Source of the DNA: Bacteriovoracaceae bacterium
Lineage (GTDB): Bacteria > Bdellovibrionota > Bacteriovoracia > Bacteriovoracales > Bacteriovoracaceae
Direction of reading: 5' to 3'
Length of the DNA: 64,000 bases
Assembly (NCBI GenBank): GCA_023701435.1
Contig: JAMPXB010000019.1
Location: forward strand, 1-64,000
The position numbers and the translations under genes are program-made. Below are positions 43,050-51,799 of the stretch, piece after piece. The notes under the pieces were generated by a model, which was not told the DNA's origin, searched no databases, and worked only from the letters and a program-made list of their open reading frames with translations. Each line of letters opens with the position of its first letter. Position 1 is the stretch's first letter.

Positions 43050-46000
43050 ATGAAAAACCCCTTTCTTGGGAGTGATTTTCAAAATACACATAAAGACAGT
43101 TTTACCCACCTGCACCTTCATAGTCAGTATTCGTTACTCGATGGCGCCATTCGTTTAAACGATCTTTTTAAGCGTGCCAAAGAACTGGAAATGCCGGCCA
43201 TCGCTTGTACTGATCATGGCAACATGTTCGGTGGTATCGATTTTTATACTCGTGCCATTTCTGCTGGCATTAAACCGATCCTGGGTTCCGAGATTTATTT
43301 CACCCCAGGTTCCCGTCATGACCGTCGGGCACCACGAAACTTAAAGACTCTTGATTCTCAGGATGAAGTGGAAGGTAAGCACCAGATTCATCACCTGATT
43401 CTTCTTTGTAAGAACCTCACTGGTTATCAGAATCTTTGTAAGCTTCTTTCCCGGGCCTATCAGGAAGGTTTCTACTATAAGCCAAGAGCTGATATGGAAC
43501 TTTTGCGCGAGTTTTCAGAAGGACTGATTGCCACCACCGCCTGTTTGAAAGGGGAAGTCGGCTACAATCTTTTCACTAGTCAGGATGAGCGTGCCTACCA
43601 AGCCGCTATGAAATATCGTGAAATTTTTAAAGATGATTTTTATCTGGAAATTCAAGAAAACGGGATTCCGGAACAGGTTGAAGTTAATAAAAAAATTATC
43701 GCCTTCGCCAAAGAGAATTCAATTCCTTTGGTGGCCACCAACGATTGTCACTATTTGACCCGTGAGGATGCTGCCGCTCAGGAAGTTTTAATGTGTATTC
43801 AAACGGGTAAGACCTTTGAAGATGAAAAACGCATGAAGCTTTCAACAACGGAATTTTATTTCAAGTCGGCCCAGGAAATGCGCCAGTCTTTCAGTTATAT
43901 TCCTGAAGCCTGTAATAATACTTTGAAAATTGCTGATGCCTGTAATCTTGAAATCCGCTGGCAGGATGATAAGGGCAAGCAAATTTATCTTCTTCCTAAG
44001 TTTGAAATTACTACTCAGGAAACCGAAGAGGATTATTTTGCTCGCCTGACCCGTGAGGGATTAGAGGAACGATTTAATGGTCCTCACTTTAAGTATTTGC
44101 GTGAAAAGCCCAATTGGGAAAGTGAACTTAAGCCCCAATATCTGGATCGTCTGGAAGTTGAAATCGGACTGATCAAGCAGATGGGCTTCACCGGTTACTT
44201 CCTGATCGTATCAGACTTTATCATGTGGTCTAAGTCTCAAGGAATTCCTGTTGGTCCGGGGCGAGGTTCCGGAGCCGGTTCGATTGTGGCCTACGCTCTT
44301 AAAATTACCAACGTGGATCCTATCCCGTATAACTTGCTCTTTGAGCGTTTCATTAACCCGGAACGTATTTCCATGCCGGACTTTGATATCGATTTCTGTC
44401 AGGACCGACGACAGGAAGTGATTGAGTATGTGACTAAGAAATATGGTGAAGAGCGGGTAGGACAGATTATTACTTTCGGAACACTCTCTGCGAAAGCCGT
44501 TTTAAGAGATGTTTCACGGGTATTTGCTCTTCCTTATTCAGAAGCTGATACTTTGGCAAAACTGATTCCGGAAGAATTAGGAATCGAGCTCCAGGAAGCC
44601 ATTGATAAGGAACCTAAGTTAAAGGAGCTGGAGGATAATGATCCTAAGATCAGAAGAATTCTTCAGATTTCCAAGCGACTTGAAGGTTTAAACCGTCATG
44701 CTGGTATTCATGCTGCCGGAGTTATTATCACCAACGAGCCGCTCGTTACTTATTGTCCGCTTTTCAGAGGGGCCAAGGGTGAGCAGGTTGTTCAGTTTGA
44801 TAAAGATTTTTCGGAAAAGATTGGTCTAGTTAAGTTTGACTTCCTGGGACTCAAGACTCTGACGGTTATTTCCAATGCATCCAAACTCATTCAACGTGAT
44901 CTTGATCCAAAGTTTGATATTGAATTCATCGACTATCATGATAAATCAGTTTTTGATCTGATCTCTAATGGTGATACGGTCGGAGTCTTCCAGCTTGAAT
45001 CATCCGGTATGCAGGATCTTTGTAAGCGGATTAAGCCAGATTCAATTGATGATATTACCGCGATCAATGCGCTCTATCGCCCGGGCCCGATGGGCTCAGG
45101 CATGCACCTTGAATTCGCGGAAATCAAGCACGGCCAAAAACCTGAACTTTATTCTTTTGAAGAATTAAAGCCGGTATTAAAGGATACCTACGGAATTATT
45201 GTTTATCAGGAACAGGTGATGAACATTGCCCGAGTGGTGGCAGGATATACGTTGGGACAAGCGGATATGCTCCGAAGGGCCATGGGTAAAAAGAAAGCTG
45301 AAGAAATGCAGATGCATAAAGAGATCTTCCGCAAAGGAGCCGTTGAAAGAGGCTTTGATGAAGAGAAAGCAATTGCACTGTTCGACTTGATGGAAAAATT
45401 TGCAGAGTACGGATTCAATAAATCTCACGCTGTTGCTTATTCGGTGGTCGCTTATCAGACGGCCTTTCTAAAAAGATATTTCCCTGCCCAGTTTTTTGCT
45501 GCACTTCTTGGTACGGAACTTAACAACAAAGAAAAAATCACTTCTTATATTCAGGAAGCAAAAGTTTGCGGTATCGCTATTCTTCCTCCTGATGTGAATG
45601 AGTCCTTGTGGCTTTTTAACGTTATTGGAGACACTATCCGCTTTGGTCTTGGAGCAGTTAAGGGTGTGGGAGAAGGTGCTGTAGAGGATATTGTTAAAGA
45701 AAGAACTGAGAACGGGCCATTTGCAGGATTCGTCGACTTCTGTGAACGAGTTAATCTCAAGACTGTGAACAAGCGTGTACTAGAAGCCTTGATTAAAGTC
45801 GGTGCCTTCGATTCATGTGAAAAGTTTAATCGGAAGACCCTGCTGGAAAACATGGAATTCATCGTTAGCTTTGCCGAGAAAAAGCAGGAAGAAAAGCTGA
45901 TGGGTCAGACCTCACTGTTTGATCTGGGTGAAGTCGTCCAGAGTTCCGAAGAACAGTTAAACATCAACGAGTCCCCGGAGTTTGATGAAAAGCAAAAGCT

Positions 46001-46700
46001 TTCATTGGAAGCCGAACTCCTTGGTATCTATGTCTCAGGCCATCCACTCACGAGATTTAAAGATATCATGACGAAGCTTGCTTCTATGGATATTGCTAAA
46101 ATCCAGGAACTGCCGACGATGGCCCGTCCGGAAGGACTGGGACCACGGGTGAGAGATGAGAATGATCCCACCAAACGCAGTATGGTGATTGCGGGAATGG
46201 TTTCTGAAGCAAAGATCATTATGACTAAAAAAGGTGACAAGATGGCCTTTGTTAATTTTGAGGACCTTTCAGGAAAAATTGAATGTCTTTTCTTTCCTAA
46301 AGTTTTTGCTGAGTACCAAGAATTTCTCGCTATGGATGAGCCGCTAATTATGTCAGGTGTCGTGAATATGGCGGAAGATCCTAAAAAGTTTTATCCCAAT
46401 AAGATTAGTCTTTTAAAGGATGAACAAGATGAACGGGTTACTTCTGTACGGGTTAACGTGCCTGTCCAGCATCTGAATGGTTATTCACTTTCTCAAATCA
46501 AGCAGATCCTTCTAAGTTACAGGGGCTCGATACCTATCCATTTTATTTTTGAAACTCCAGAAGGCAGAGCACGCATGCCGCTAGATGATAACTTCCTGGT
46601 GAGTCCTTCTCCGCAGATGGCCGCAAAAATAAATGAACTGCTTAACAGCAATTCTGTTTCGTTCATTATTGACGGCAAAATAGAGGAAGTTCGCCAGTGA
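43050..46700 (+). CDS. dnaE: DNA polymerase III subunit alpha
   Basis: A 1216-aa replicative polymerase. The N-terminal PHP domain begins at HLHLHSQYSLLDG. The palm has GPGRGSGAGS and MPDFDIDF with the catalytic aspartates. The tandem helix-hairpin-helix follows, and an OB-fold begins near residue 1050 (MVIAGMVSEAKIIM). AGGA precedes the ATG. Its stop overlaps the GTG of the next gene (GTGA), coupling replication polymerase expression to an envelope gene chain, which is unusual. Confidence 0.98.
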   Translation: MKNPFLGSDFQNTHKDSFTHLHLHSQYSLLDGAIRLNDLFKRAKELEMPAIACTDHGNMFGGIDFYTRAISAGIKPILGSEIYFTPGSRHDRRAPRNLKTLDSQDEVEGKHQIHHLILLCKNLTGYQNLCKLLSRAYQEGFYYKPRADMELLREFSEGLIATTACLKGEVGYNLFTSQDERAYQAAMKYREIFKDDFYLEIQENGIPEQVEVNKKIIAFAKENSIPLVATNDCHYLTREDAAAQEVLMCIQTGKTFEDEKRMKLSTTEFYFKSAQEMRQSFSYIPEACNNTLKIADACNLEIRWQDDKGKQIYLLPKFEITTQETEEDYFARLTREGLEERFNGPHFKYLREKPNWESELKPQYLDRLEVEIGLIKQMGFTGYFLIVSDFIMWSKSQGIPVGPGRGSGAGSIVAYALKITNVDPIPYNLLFERFINPERISMPDFDIDFCQDRRQEVIEYVTKKYGEERVGQIITFGTLSAKAVLRDVSRVFALPYSEADTLAKLIPEELGIELQEAIDKEPKLKELEDNDPKIRRILQISKRLEGLNRHAGIHAAGVIITNEPLVTYCPLFRGAKGEQVVQFDKDFSEKIGLVKFDFLGLKTLTVISNASKLIQRDLDPKFDIEFIDYHDKSVFDLISNGDTVGVFQLESSGMQDLCKRIKPDSIDDITAINALYRPGPMGSGMHLEFAEIKHGQKPELYSFEELKPVLKDTYGIIVYQEQVMNIARVVAGYTLGQADMLRRAMGKKKAEEMQMHKEIFRKGAVERGFDEEKAIALFDLMEKFAEYGFNKSHAVAYSVVAYQTAFLKRYFPAQFFAALLGTELNNKEKITSYIQEAKVCGIAILPPDVNESLWLFNVIGDTIRFGLGAVKGVGEGAVEDIVKERTENGPFAGFVDFCERVNLKTVNKRVLEALIKVGAFDSCEKFNRKTLLENMEFIVSFAEKKQEEKLMGQTSLFDLGEVVQSSEEQLNINESPEFDEKQKLSLEAELLGIYVSGHPLTRFKDIMTKLASMDIAKIQELPTMARPEGLGPRVRDENDPTKRSMVIAGMVSEAKIIMTKKGDKMAFVNFEDLSGKIECLFFPKVFAEYQEFLAMDEPLIMSGVVNMAEDPKKFYPNKISLLKDEQDERVTSVRVNVPVQHLNGYSLSQIKQILLSYRGSIPIHFIFETPEGRARMPLDDNFLVSPSPQMAAKINELLNSNSVSFIIDGKIEEVRQ

Positions 46701-48004
46701 GATTTCTCATCCTGTTACTATGTATTCTGTCCGCACCTGCCTGGGCCCAGTTGACCAATGAAAAGACTGTGGCCCTGGAACTAAAAACGAATGATGCTAA
46801 TGAGGCGAAGTCTTTTTTACTTTTTGAGGCCATCAAGACCACCATTGAACAATACTCCTCTGAGATTGGTCTTAATTCCGTAACCTTTCAAAGTAAGCTC
46901 GATGAAAGATTCAATAAATATTTTGAGGCCTACAAAAATCGCCAGCTCCTGGAAAAATTTGGGAAAAATTACACCAGCGAATTGACGGCCGAGCAGAAGC
47001 AATTATTTTTAACGAGTCTTGAAGAAAATCGAGGCAAATTATTTATCAAGAATGCCAGATTGGATCAGGTGCTGGATTCTTATGCTTTTAAAGAAATAAG
47101 ACGAGATCAGGAAAATCAATCTTTATGGAAGGCAACCATTGTTCTTAATTTAAATCGCTCTAAGCTTGAAAAGTTAAATAAGCGGCTTATGTCTCCAGAT
47201 TCCAAACAGTACTCTAAGTTGCTGGTGCTATCTGAAATTAACCTGATTGGTATGAACTGGAATGAGCTGGAACTCGACCAGGCATCAACTTTCACCGATC
47301 CTATAATGGATTCTTGGCTTAAGTGGCTGGACTCCAATGCCCCTTCCAATGTAGAGGAGATCGCTCTTTGCATGGGAGAGTGTTTAAATGCTTTTAGCAG
47401 TTGGCAAGATTTGCCTCAAGAAGAAGGTATGAGGATTTCTGAAGATCTCCTTAATGGGGTATGGTTAAAAGTTTCTTTCAATTTGAGGAAGATTAGCTAC
47501 TCCAAAAGTTTGAACGAGTGGGAGCTTACCTGGGATGGCAGGGTCGTTTTGCTGGATATGAATACGAAGAAAATTATCGCCTCATACAACATGCTTCCAG
47601 AAACAAAATCCTGGCGAGGACTGGACCAAAAGACCTTGAACTCAACTCTTGCCAGTGCTATGTACCGATCGCCTCTGGATGCTTTAAACAAGTCTGTCCG
47701 GAAAATCCAGGAGGGCCTTCGTCTCAACCGACTAAGTCGATTGGTCATTCAGGGCCATTCTCACCTGGGTGATGTTGTTTCGTTGATAGAGTTACTCAAG
47801 AAAGAGGGAGAGGCCCTGAACCTGGAACTGCAATTAGATCTGTTCTCGCAAAAGGAAGCCCAGTTACTTTGTTTTTATCAAGGTGAGGAAAAATCGTTTA
47901 CGGATTTATTGTCTCGCTTAAAAGAGTTAAAATCATCCCATAGCTATAGATTAGTGAATGAATTTACAGGCGTTCACCATGTATTGAAACTGATAGCTGA
48001 ATAA
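46697..48004 (+). CDS. Secreted protein of unknown function
   Basis: A 435-aa protein with a signal peptide (RFLILLLCILSAPAWA-Q). The mature part is helical and charged early (residues 40-115), then mixed alpha/beta. No family was recognised. It starts at GTG in a GTGA overlap with dnaE and ends 20 bases before the lipoprotein at 48025, so it belongs to the dnaE operon. The C terminus (FTGVHHVLKLIAE) hints at a small alpha/beta domain of the kind repeated in periplasmic assembly proteins. Confidence 0.6.
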   Translation: MRFLILLLCILSAPAWAQLTNEKTVALELKTNDANEAKSFLLFEAIKTTIEQYSSEIGLNSVTFQSKLDERFNKYFEAYKNRQLLEKFGKNYTSELTAEQKQLFLTSLEENRGKLFIKNARLDQVLDSYAFKEIRRDQENQSLWKATIVLNLNRSKLEKLNKRLMSPDSKQYSKLLVLSEINLIGMNWNELELDQASTFTDPIMDSWLKWLDSNAPSNVEEIALCMGECLNAFSSWQDLPQEEGMRISEDLLNGVWLKVSFNLRKISYSKSLNEWELTWDGRVVLLDMNTKKIIASYNMLPETKSWRGLDQKTLNSTLASAMYRSPLDALNKSVRKIQEGLRLNRLSRLVIQGHSHLGDVVSLIELLKKEGEALNLELQLDLFSQKEAQLLCFYQGEEKSFTDLLSRLKELKSSHSYRLVNEFTGVHHVLKLIAE

Positions 48005-48024
48005 AATATTCTCAAGGATGAGAC

Positions 48025-48954
48025 ATGCTTTTTTTGCGGTTAGGCGTTTTTCCTATTTTAATTCTTTCGTTTATTGCCAGTTCCTGTGCTCCTATCACAC
48101 GCAGGAAGCCGATTTCTAAGGCATCCAAGTACAAAACAGTTCAAGAATTCAGCCCCATCAAGAAGAAAATTGCGCTTTTGCCTTTTTACAATGAATCCCC
48201 AATGGGGGGGGAAGATATCGCTGTTACTGCAACCGAAGAATTCCGTCGTGAAATTTCCAAATCCCGGGAGTTCCTCTTTGATCCTGAAGCAGAAAGGATC
48301 TTTGGCAACTCCAAAGAAATCTATGCCGGAGGAGGCATTAAGCTCGCACAGCTGGCCCGCAAAGCGAAAATGTCCGGAGTCAATATGGTGGTCTTCGGAA
48401 GAATTAAAGAAGCACGCCTTAGACAAAAAAGTGATGAGGTTGGTTTCGTAAGAAAGGTAAAATCACTGGCCGAGTCCTATGTTGAAATCAAAGTTTATGA
48501 TGTTCTTTCCAATAAGGAACTCTTTTCTGAAACCGTAGATGGCAATATTTCAGACGATAACCTGCGTTTTTATCAGGCAGAAAGCGAAGATAATTTATCT
48601 TATCGCCAGGACCTCCTTCGTTATTCCATTAAAGTTGCTGTAAGAAAATTTGTTCCCAAGGTTATTAAGGTCGGTGCTCGTCTGGATTGGATGGGCCGTG
48701 TGGCAAAAATCATTGGAACCCGCATCTATATCAATGCCGGCCGCTCATCAGGCATTAATATGGGCGATATTTTAAAAGTAATCACTGAAGGTCAGGAGAT
48801 TTATGATCCTGAAACTGGTGCCATGATCGGCATGTCACAGGGAGAAGTCAAAGGAACCCTGGAGGTCATTGATTACTTTGGCCAGGATGGAGCCGTTTGT
48901 AATCTTCATTCCGGCGGATCTGTTACAGAAGGGGACTTTGTCCAACTCTACTGA
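48025..48954 (+). CDS. CsgG/FlgT-like lipoprotein
   Basis: A 309-aa lipoprotein: signal then IASSC lipobox. The middle resembles CsgG-type domains (KIALLPFYNESP, MVVFGRIKEARL, YVEIKVYDVLSNKELF). The C-terminal 90 residues resemble the FlgT C-terminal domain (GTRIYINAGRSSGINMGDIL, DPETGAMIGMSQGEVKGTLEV). The latter is found in flagellar outer-membrane-associated proteins. No flagellar genes are nearby. It probably sits at the outer membrane. Its stop overlaps the next start as TGATG. Confidence 0.7.
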   Translation: MLFLRLGVFPILILSFIASSCAPITRRKPISKASKYKTVQEFSPIKKKIALLPFYNESPMGGEDIAVTATEEFRREISKSREFLFDPEAERIFGNSKEIYAGGGIKLAQLARKAKMSGVNMVVFGRIKEARLRQKSDEVGFVRKVKSLAESYVEIKVYDVLSNKELFSETVDGNISDDNLRFYQAESEDNLSYRQDLLRYSIKVAVRKFVPKVIKVGARLDWMGRVAKIIGTRIYINAGRSSGINMGDILKVITEGQEIYDPETGAMIGMSQGEVKGTLEVIDYFGQDGAVCNLHSGGSVTEGDFVQLY

Positions 48955-50330
48955 TGACTACAGAAATTAAAAAGCTCCCATTCCTGGTTGTATCGAATTC
49001 ATCTTATATGAGAGGGATTCTTAAATTCGTGCTGGAAACACTTCTCCATACAGAAGTGACTGAACTGGAATCGGAAGAGAAGGCCCTGTCCTTTCTTAAA
49101 AATCTTGAATCCGCACCCAGCATGATCATTTATGATTACACCCCCAATGCTTATCTGGTTGAAGATTTTATCACTTACCTGAAAGATCACTCCAAACAGG
49201 TGAGAATTGTTATTTTGGTAGATAAGATTCGCGAGGAGGGCAAAGAGCTCCTTAAAGAACATCAGCAGTTAATCCTGATGGATGAATCTACTCTTCCGGC
49301 GGCATTAATAGAGGAGTCAAAGAAGCTATTTTCTAATTCTCCTTATCTTAATGAAGATCACTATTGCCGGATTGATATAAACTTTCTTTCAATCTTGGAT
49401 GGTATTAATAAAAATCTTTTTATCCGCCTCGGACAGGATAAGTACATTAAGATTTTTCATGAAGACGACAATACCAATGTGATCGATATTCAGAAGTATA
49501 AGGTCAAAGGCATTAATTATTTATACTTAAATCGTGAGACTGCTGGCTGGGTTATTACTCAGATTCAGAGTCAGATTGATATCTTTCTTAAGGCCAGCAA
49601 TTTCCGTTTTGTTTTAAGAGGGGCGAGTGACAGTCCTAAAAAAAGATTCGAACAAAAGATCCTGCGAATTGATGACGAAGTTTACATTGATAAGGACTTT
49701 AAAGAATCCATTGATAAGGCAGTCGAAAGAATCCGCTCCATAGTTGAAAAAGAAGCAAAAGTAGAGCAGTACCTGAAGGTCCTGAAAGATAAGCAGGACA
49801 ATTATGCTCTTTATACCCAGAAGATGAATTTAACCAGTCTCATCGCCTGTGCCCTTGCCAAGCAGTTGGATTGGATTTCCAAAACCACAATGGATAAGAT
49901 TGTGTACGCAGCGGTATTGAGTGATATTACCCTGGCAGTCCGACCTGAACTTTTGCAAATCCAGAACCTCGGGGAATTTGAAAAGATCAAAAATACCCTG
50001 ACCGAAGAAGATCAAAAGATATTTCTCTCGCATCCTAAGGATGCGGCCAATCTAATTAAACGTTATTTCAATACCGCCCCTCCTGACACAGACGTGCTGG
50101 CCTACCAGCATCATGAGTTGCCAGATGGCAGCGGCTTTCCTCAAGGACTTCGCGCAGAAAAAATTTCTCCTCTCTCGGCCTTGTTCATTGTGGCAACGGA
50201 GTTCTCCTTTTATTTTCTTAAGGATGACGAGCCCACTCTGGACGACTTTATTTTGAAGTGCCATAGTCGTTTTGACTTTGTGAACTTCCGAAAGGTCATT
50301 AAGGCCCTAGAGAGGATTAAGAAAAAATGA
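48954..50330 (+). CDS. Receiver-like plus degenerate HD-GYP protein
   Basis: A 458-aa cytoplasmic protein. Residues 1-120 look like a response-regulator receiver (LVVSNSS, IIYDYTPN with a possible phospho-Asp, RIVILVDK). The last 190 residues follow the HD-GYP phosphodiesterase order, with HPKDAANLI (His360) and HHELPDGSGFPQG (from residue 386), but the defining HD pair is S-D (LSDIT, residues 323-324). HD-GYP enzymes degrade cyclic di-GMP; with the metal-binding His missing this is probably a sensor or scaffold. It overlaps its neighbours at both ends (TGATG, ATGA) in the dnaE-envelope chain. Confidence 0.75.
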   Translation: MTTEIKKLPFLVVSNSSYMRGILKFVLETLLHTEVTELESEEKALSFLKNLESAPSMIIYDYTPNAYLVEDFITYLKDHSKQVRIVILVDKIREEGKELLKEHQQLILMDESTLPAALIEESKKLFSNSPYLNEDHYCRIDINFLSILDGINKNLFIRLGQDKYIKIFHEDDNTNVIDIQKYKVKGINYLYLNRETAGWVITQIQSQIDIFLKASNFRFVLRGASDSPKKRFEQKILRIDDEVYIDKDFKESIDKAVERIRSIVEKEAKVEQYLKVLKDKQDNYALYTQKMNLTSLIACALAKQLDWISKTTMDKIVYAAVLSDITLAVRPELLQIQNLGEFEKIKNTLTEEDQKIFLSHPKDAANLIKRYFNTAPPDTDVLAYQHHELPDGSGFPQGLRAEKISPLSALFIVATEFSFYFLKDDEPTLDDFILKCHSRFDFVNFRKVIKALERIKKK

Positions 50331-50761
50331 GACTTCTTTTCTGCTTTATGATGCTTGTGTTTCTTGGCTCCTGTGCCAGTGAGAAACCAAAGTTCGTTAA
50401 AGAGAAAGTGTGTTCCCGTGAAGCCCTAAAATACCTGAATAATCCTCGCAATAAGCATAAGCGCTCTCACAGTAGTCCCTCTCTCATGACGGAGATTGCG
50501 AATACCTCAAAAAGCATGCAGCTTTGTTATGAAGACTTTAAAAACAGGACCGGTTATGAAGAGTTCAATACCTGTCTGGTGGTGGGGGTTGATCACTGGG
50601 GAAATACTGAGTTTTTAAACTTCTCTTCCCGGGAGATTAAATTGGATCAGGCATTCTTGGATTGTGCCCGAAGTGTTACCGGTAGTGTGCCTTACTCAAA
50701 ATATGGAACCAATTATATCTTGATACAGTCCTATCAGTTTTATGTCAGTTCGTTTGAATAA
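50327..50761 (+). CDS. Lipoprotein with a TonB_C/AgmX-like terminal domain
   Basis: A 144-aa lipoprotein (lipobox FLGSC). The C-terminal 90 residues have the pattern C-x-V-x-V-x-x-x-G (CLVVGVDHWGNTEFL), LDCARSV, then VPYSKYGTNYILIQSYQF. This resembles the TonB-C-terminal/AgmX repeat found in many myxobacterial and Bdellovibrio envelope proteins. It starts in an ATGA overlap and is the last gene of the dnaE chain, followed by a terminator. Confidence 0.65.
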   Translation: MRLLFCFMMLVFLGSCASEKPKFVKEKVCSREALKYLNNPRNKHKRSHSSPSLMTEIANTSKSMQLCYEDFKNRTGYEEFNTCLVVGVDHWGNTEFLNFSSREIKLDQAFLDCARSVTGSVPYSKYGTNYILIQSYQFYVSSFE

Positions 50762-50771
50762 GAGCAAAAAC

Positions 50772-50797
50772 AGAGGCCCATAAGGGCCCCTCTTTTT
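50772..50797 (+). terminator. Intrinsic terminator ending the dnaE-envelope operon
   Basis: AGAGGCCC-ATAA-GGGCCCCTCT forms a hairpin with a two-base bulge, followed by TTTTT (50792-50797). It begins 11 bases after the lipoprotein stop and abuts the stop of the convergent gene at 50796. Confidence 0.75.
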
Positions 50798-51086
50798 AAG
50801 ATTCTTTATTTTGTTTCATTTGTTTTTTAAGTTTTTGCATTTTCTCTTTCATCTGGTGGCGCAATTCTTTATGAGCTTCACGCATTTCTTCCTTACATAC
50901 TTTAAGGGTTTCATCATCTTTGGCCGAAGAAATGCATGACTTGGCTTTTTGAAGAGCTGCTATTCTTTCATCGAGGTGGCCCGATAATTTGGCCTTTCTT
51001 TCTTCAAAGTTTTCAGCGCCTTTTTTTTCTTGGGCGAAGGCCGTTAAAGTACCAAGACAGAGAATGAGAGCGAAGACTAATTTCAT
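50796..51086 (-). CDS. Small secreted Lys/Glu-rich helical protein
   Basis: A 96-aa protein with signal peptide (KLVFALILCLGTLTAFA-Q) and a mature part that is almost wholly charged helix (HKELRHQMKEKMQKLKKQ) with two cysteines (KSCISS, KVCKEE) that could pair. It loosely resembles Spy/CpxP-type periplasmic helical proteins, but no motif proves this. AAGGAG precedes the ATG at 51086 and decides this start. Confidence 0.65.
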   Translation of the reverse strand: MKLVFALILCLGTLTAFAQEKKGAENFEERKAKLSGHLDERIAALQKAKSCISSAKDDETLKVCKEEMREAHKELRHQMKEKMQKLKKQMKQNKES

Positions 51087-51130
51087 ACACACTCCTTGTG
51101 TTTAAAGAATAGTCTTAGTTTAAAGTGGCC

Positions 51131-51799
51131 TTATTGATAGTCAATGGGATCATTAATTCCGGCCTCTTTGAAACCCCTGAGGCGTAGTGCACAAGAGTCA
51201 CATTGACCGCAGGCCTTCTCACTACTTTTGTAGCAAGACCAACTAAGTGCAAAGGGAACCTTAAGTTCCTGGCCCTTAAGAACAATCTCTCGTTTTTTCA
51301 TATTGATGACCGGAGTGATGATTTCAATATTCCCTGCCTTCGTGCCTTCTTTAATGACCTTATTAAAGGCTTCATAATAAGAAGGACGACAGTCGGGATA
51401 CCCCGGAGAATCCTCGTAATTGGCGCCAATGAAGAGCTTCGTGGCCCCAACAGCTTCGGCCCATGAAACGGCGAGTGAGAGAATAATTGAATTTCTAAAG
51501 GGAACATAAGAGTCAGGAATTTCCTTGCTGTCACCCTGATATGACTTCACAGCAATGGTTTCGTCTGTCAGAGAGCTTCCACCAATTTGTTTTAAGAAAG
51601 TCATGTCAATGACCTTACGGTCCTTTTCAGGAATCTTATAATAATCAGCGATATCGTCAAAGGCCTTGCGCTCTCGAGCTGAAGTTTTTTGTCCATAATT
51701 CATATGGAGAAAAGAGACGTTGTAGTTTTCTTTTAAAGCAATTCCAGCACAGACCAGAGAGTCCATGCCGCCGCTTAAGAGGACAATTGCTTTTTCCAT
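51131..51799 (-). CDS. queC: 7-cyano-7-deazaguanine synthase
   Basis: A 222-aa PP-loop ATPase: VLLSGGMDSLVCAG, a VPFRNSIILSLAVSWAE segment and the zinc site CYKSSEKACGQCDSCALR. It makes preQ0 for queuosine tRNA modification from 7-carboxy-7-deazaguanine. Its ATG overlaps the stop of the phosphohexomutase gene by one base (TGATG). Other que genes are absent from this window. Confidence 0.96.
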   Translation of the reverse strand: MEKAIVLLSGGMDSLVCAGIALKENYNVSFLHMNYGQKTSARERKAFDDIADYYKIPEKDRKVIDMTFLKQIGGSSLTDETIAVKSYQGDSKEIPDSYVPFRNSIILSLAVSWAEAVGATKLFIGANYEDSPGYPDCRPSYYEAFNKVIKEGTKAGNIEIITPVINMKKREIVLKGQELKVPFALSWSCYKSSEKACGQCDSCALRLRGFKEAGINDPIDYQ

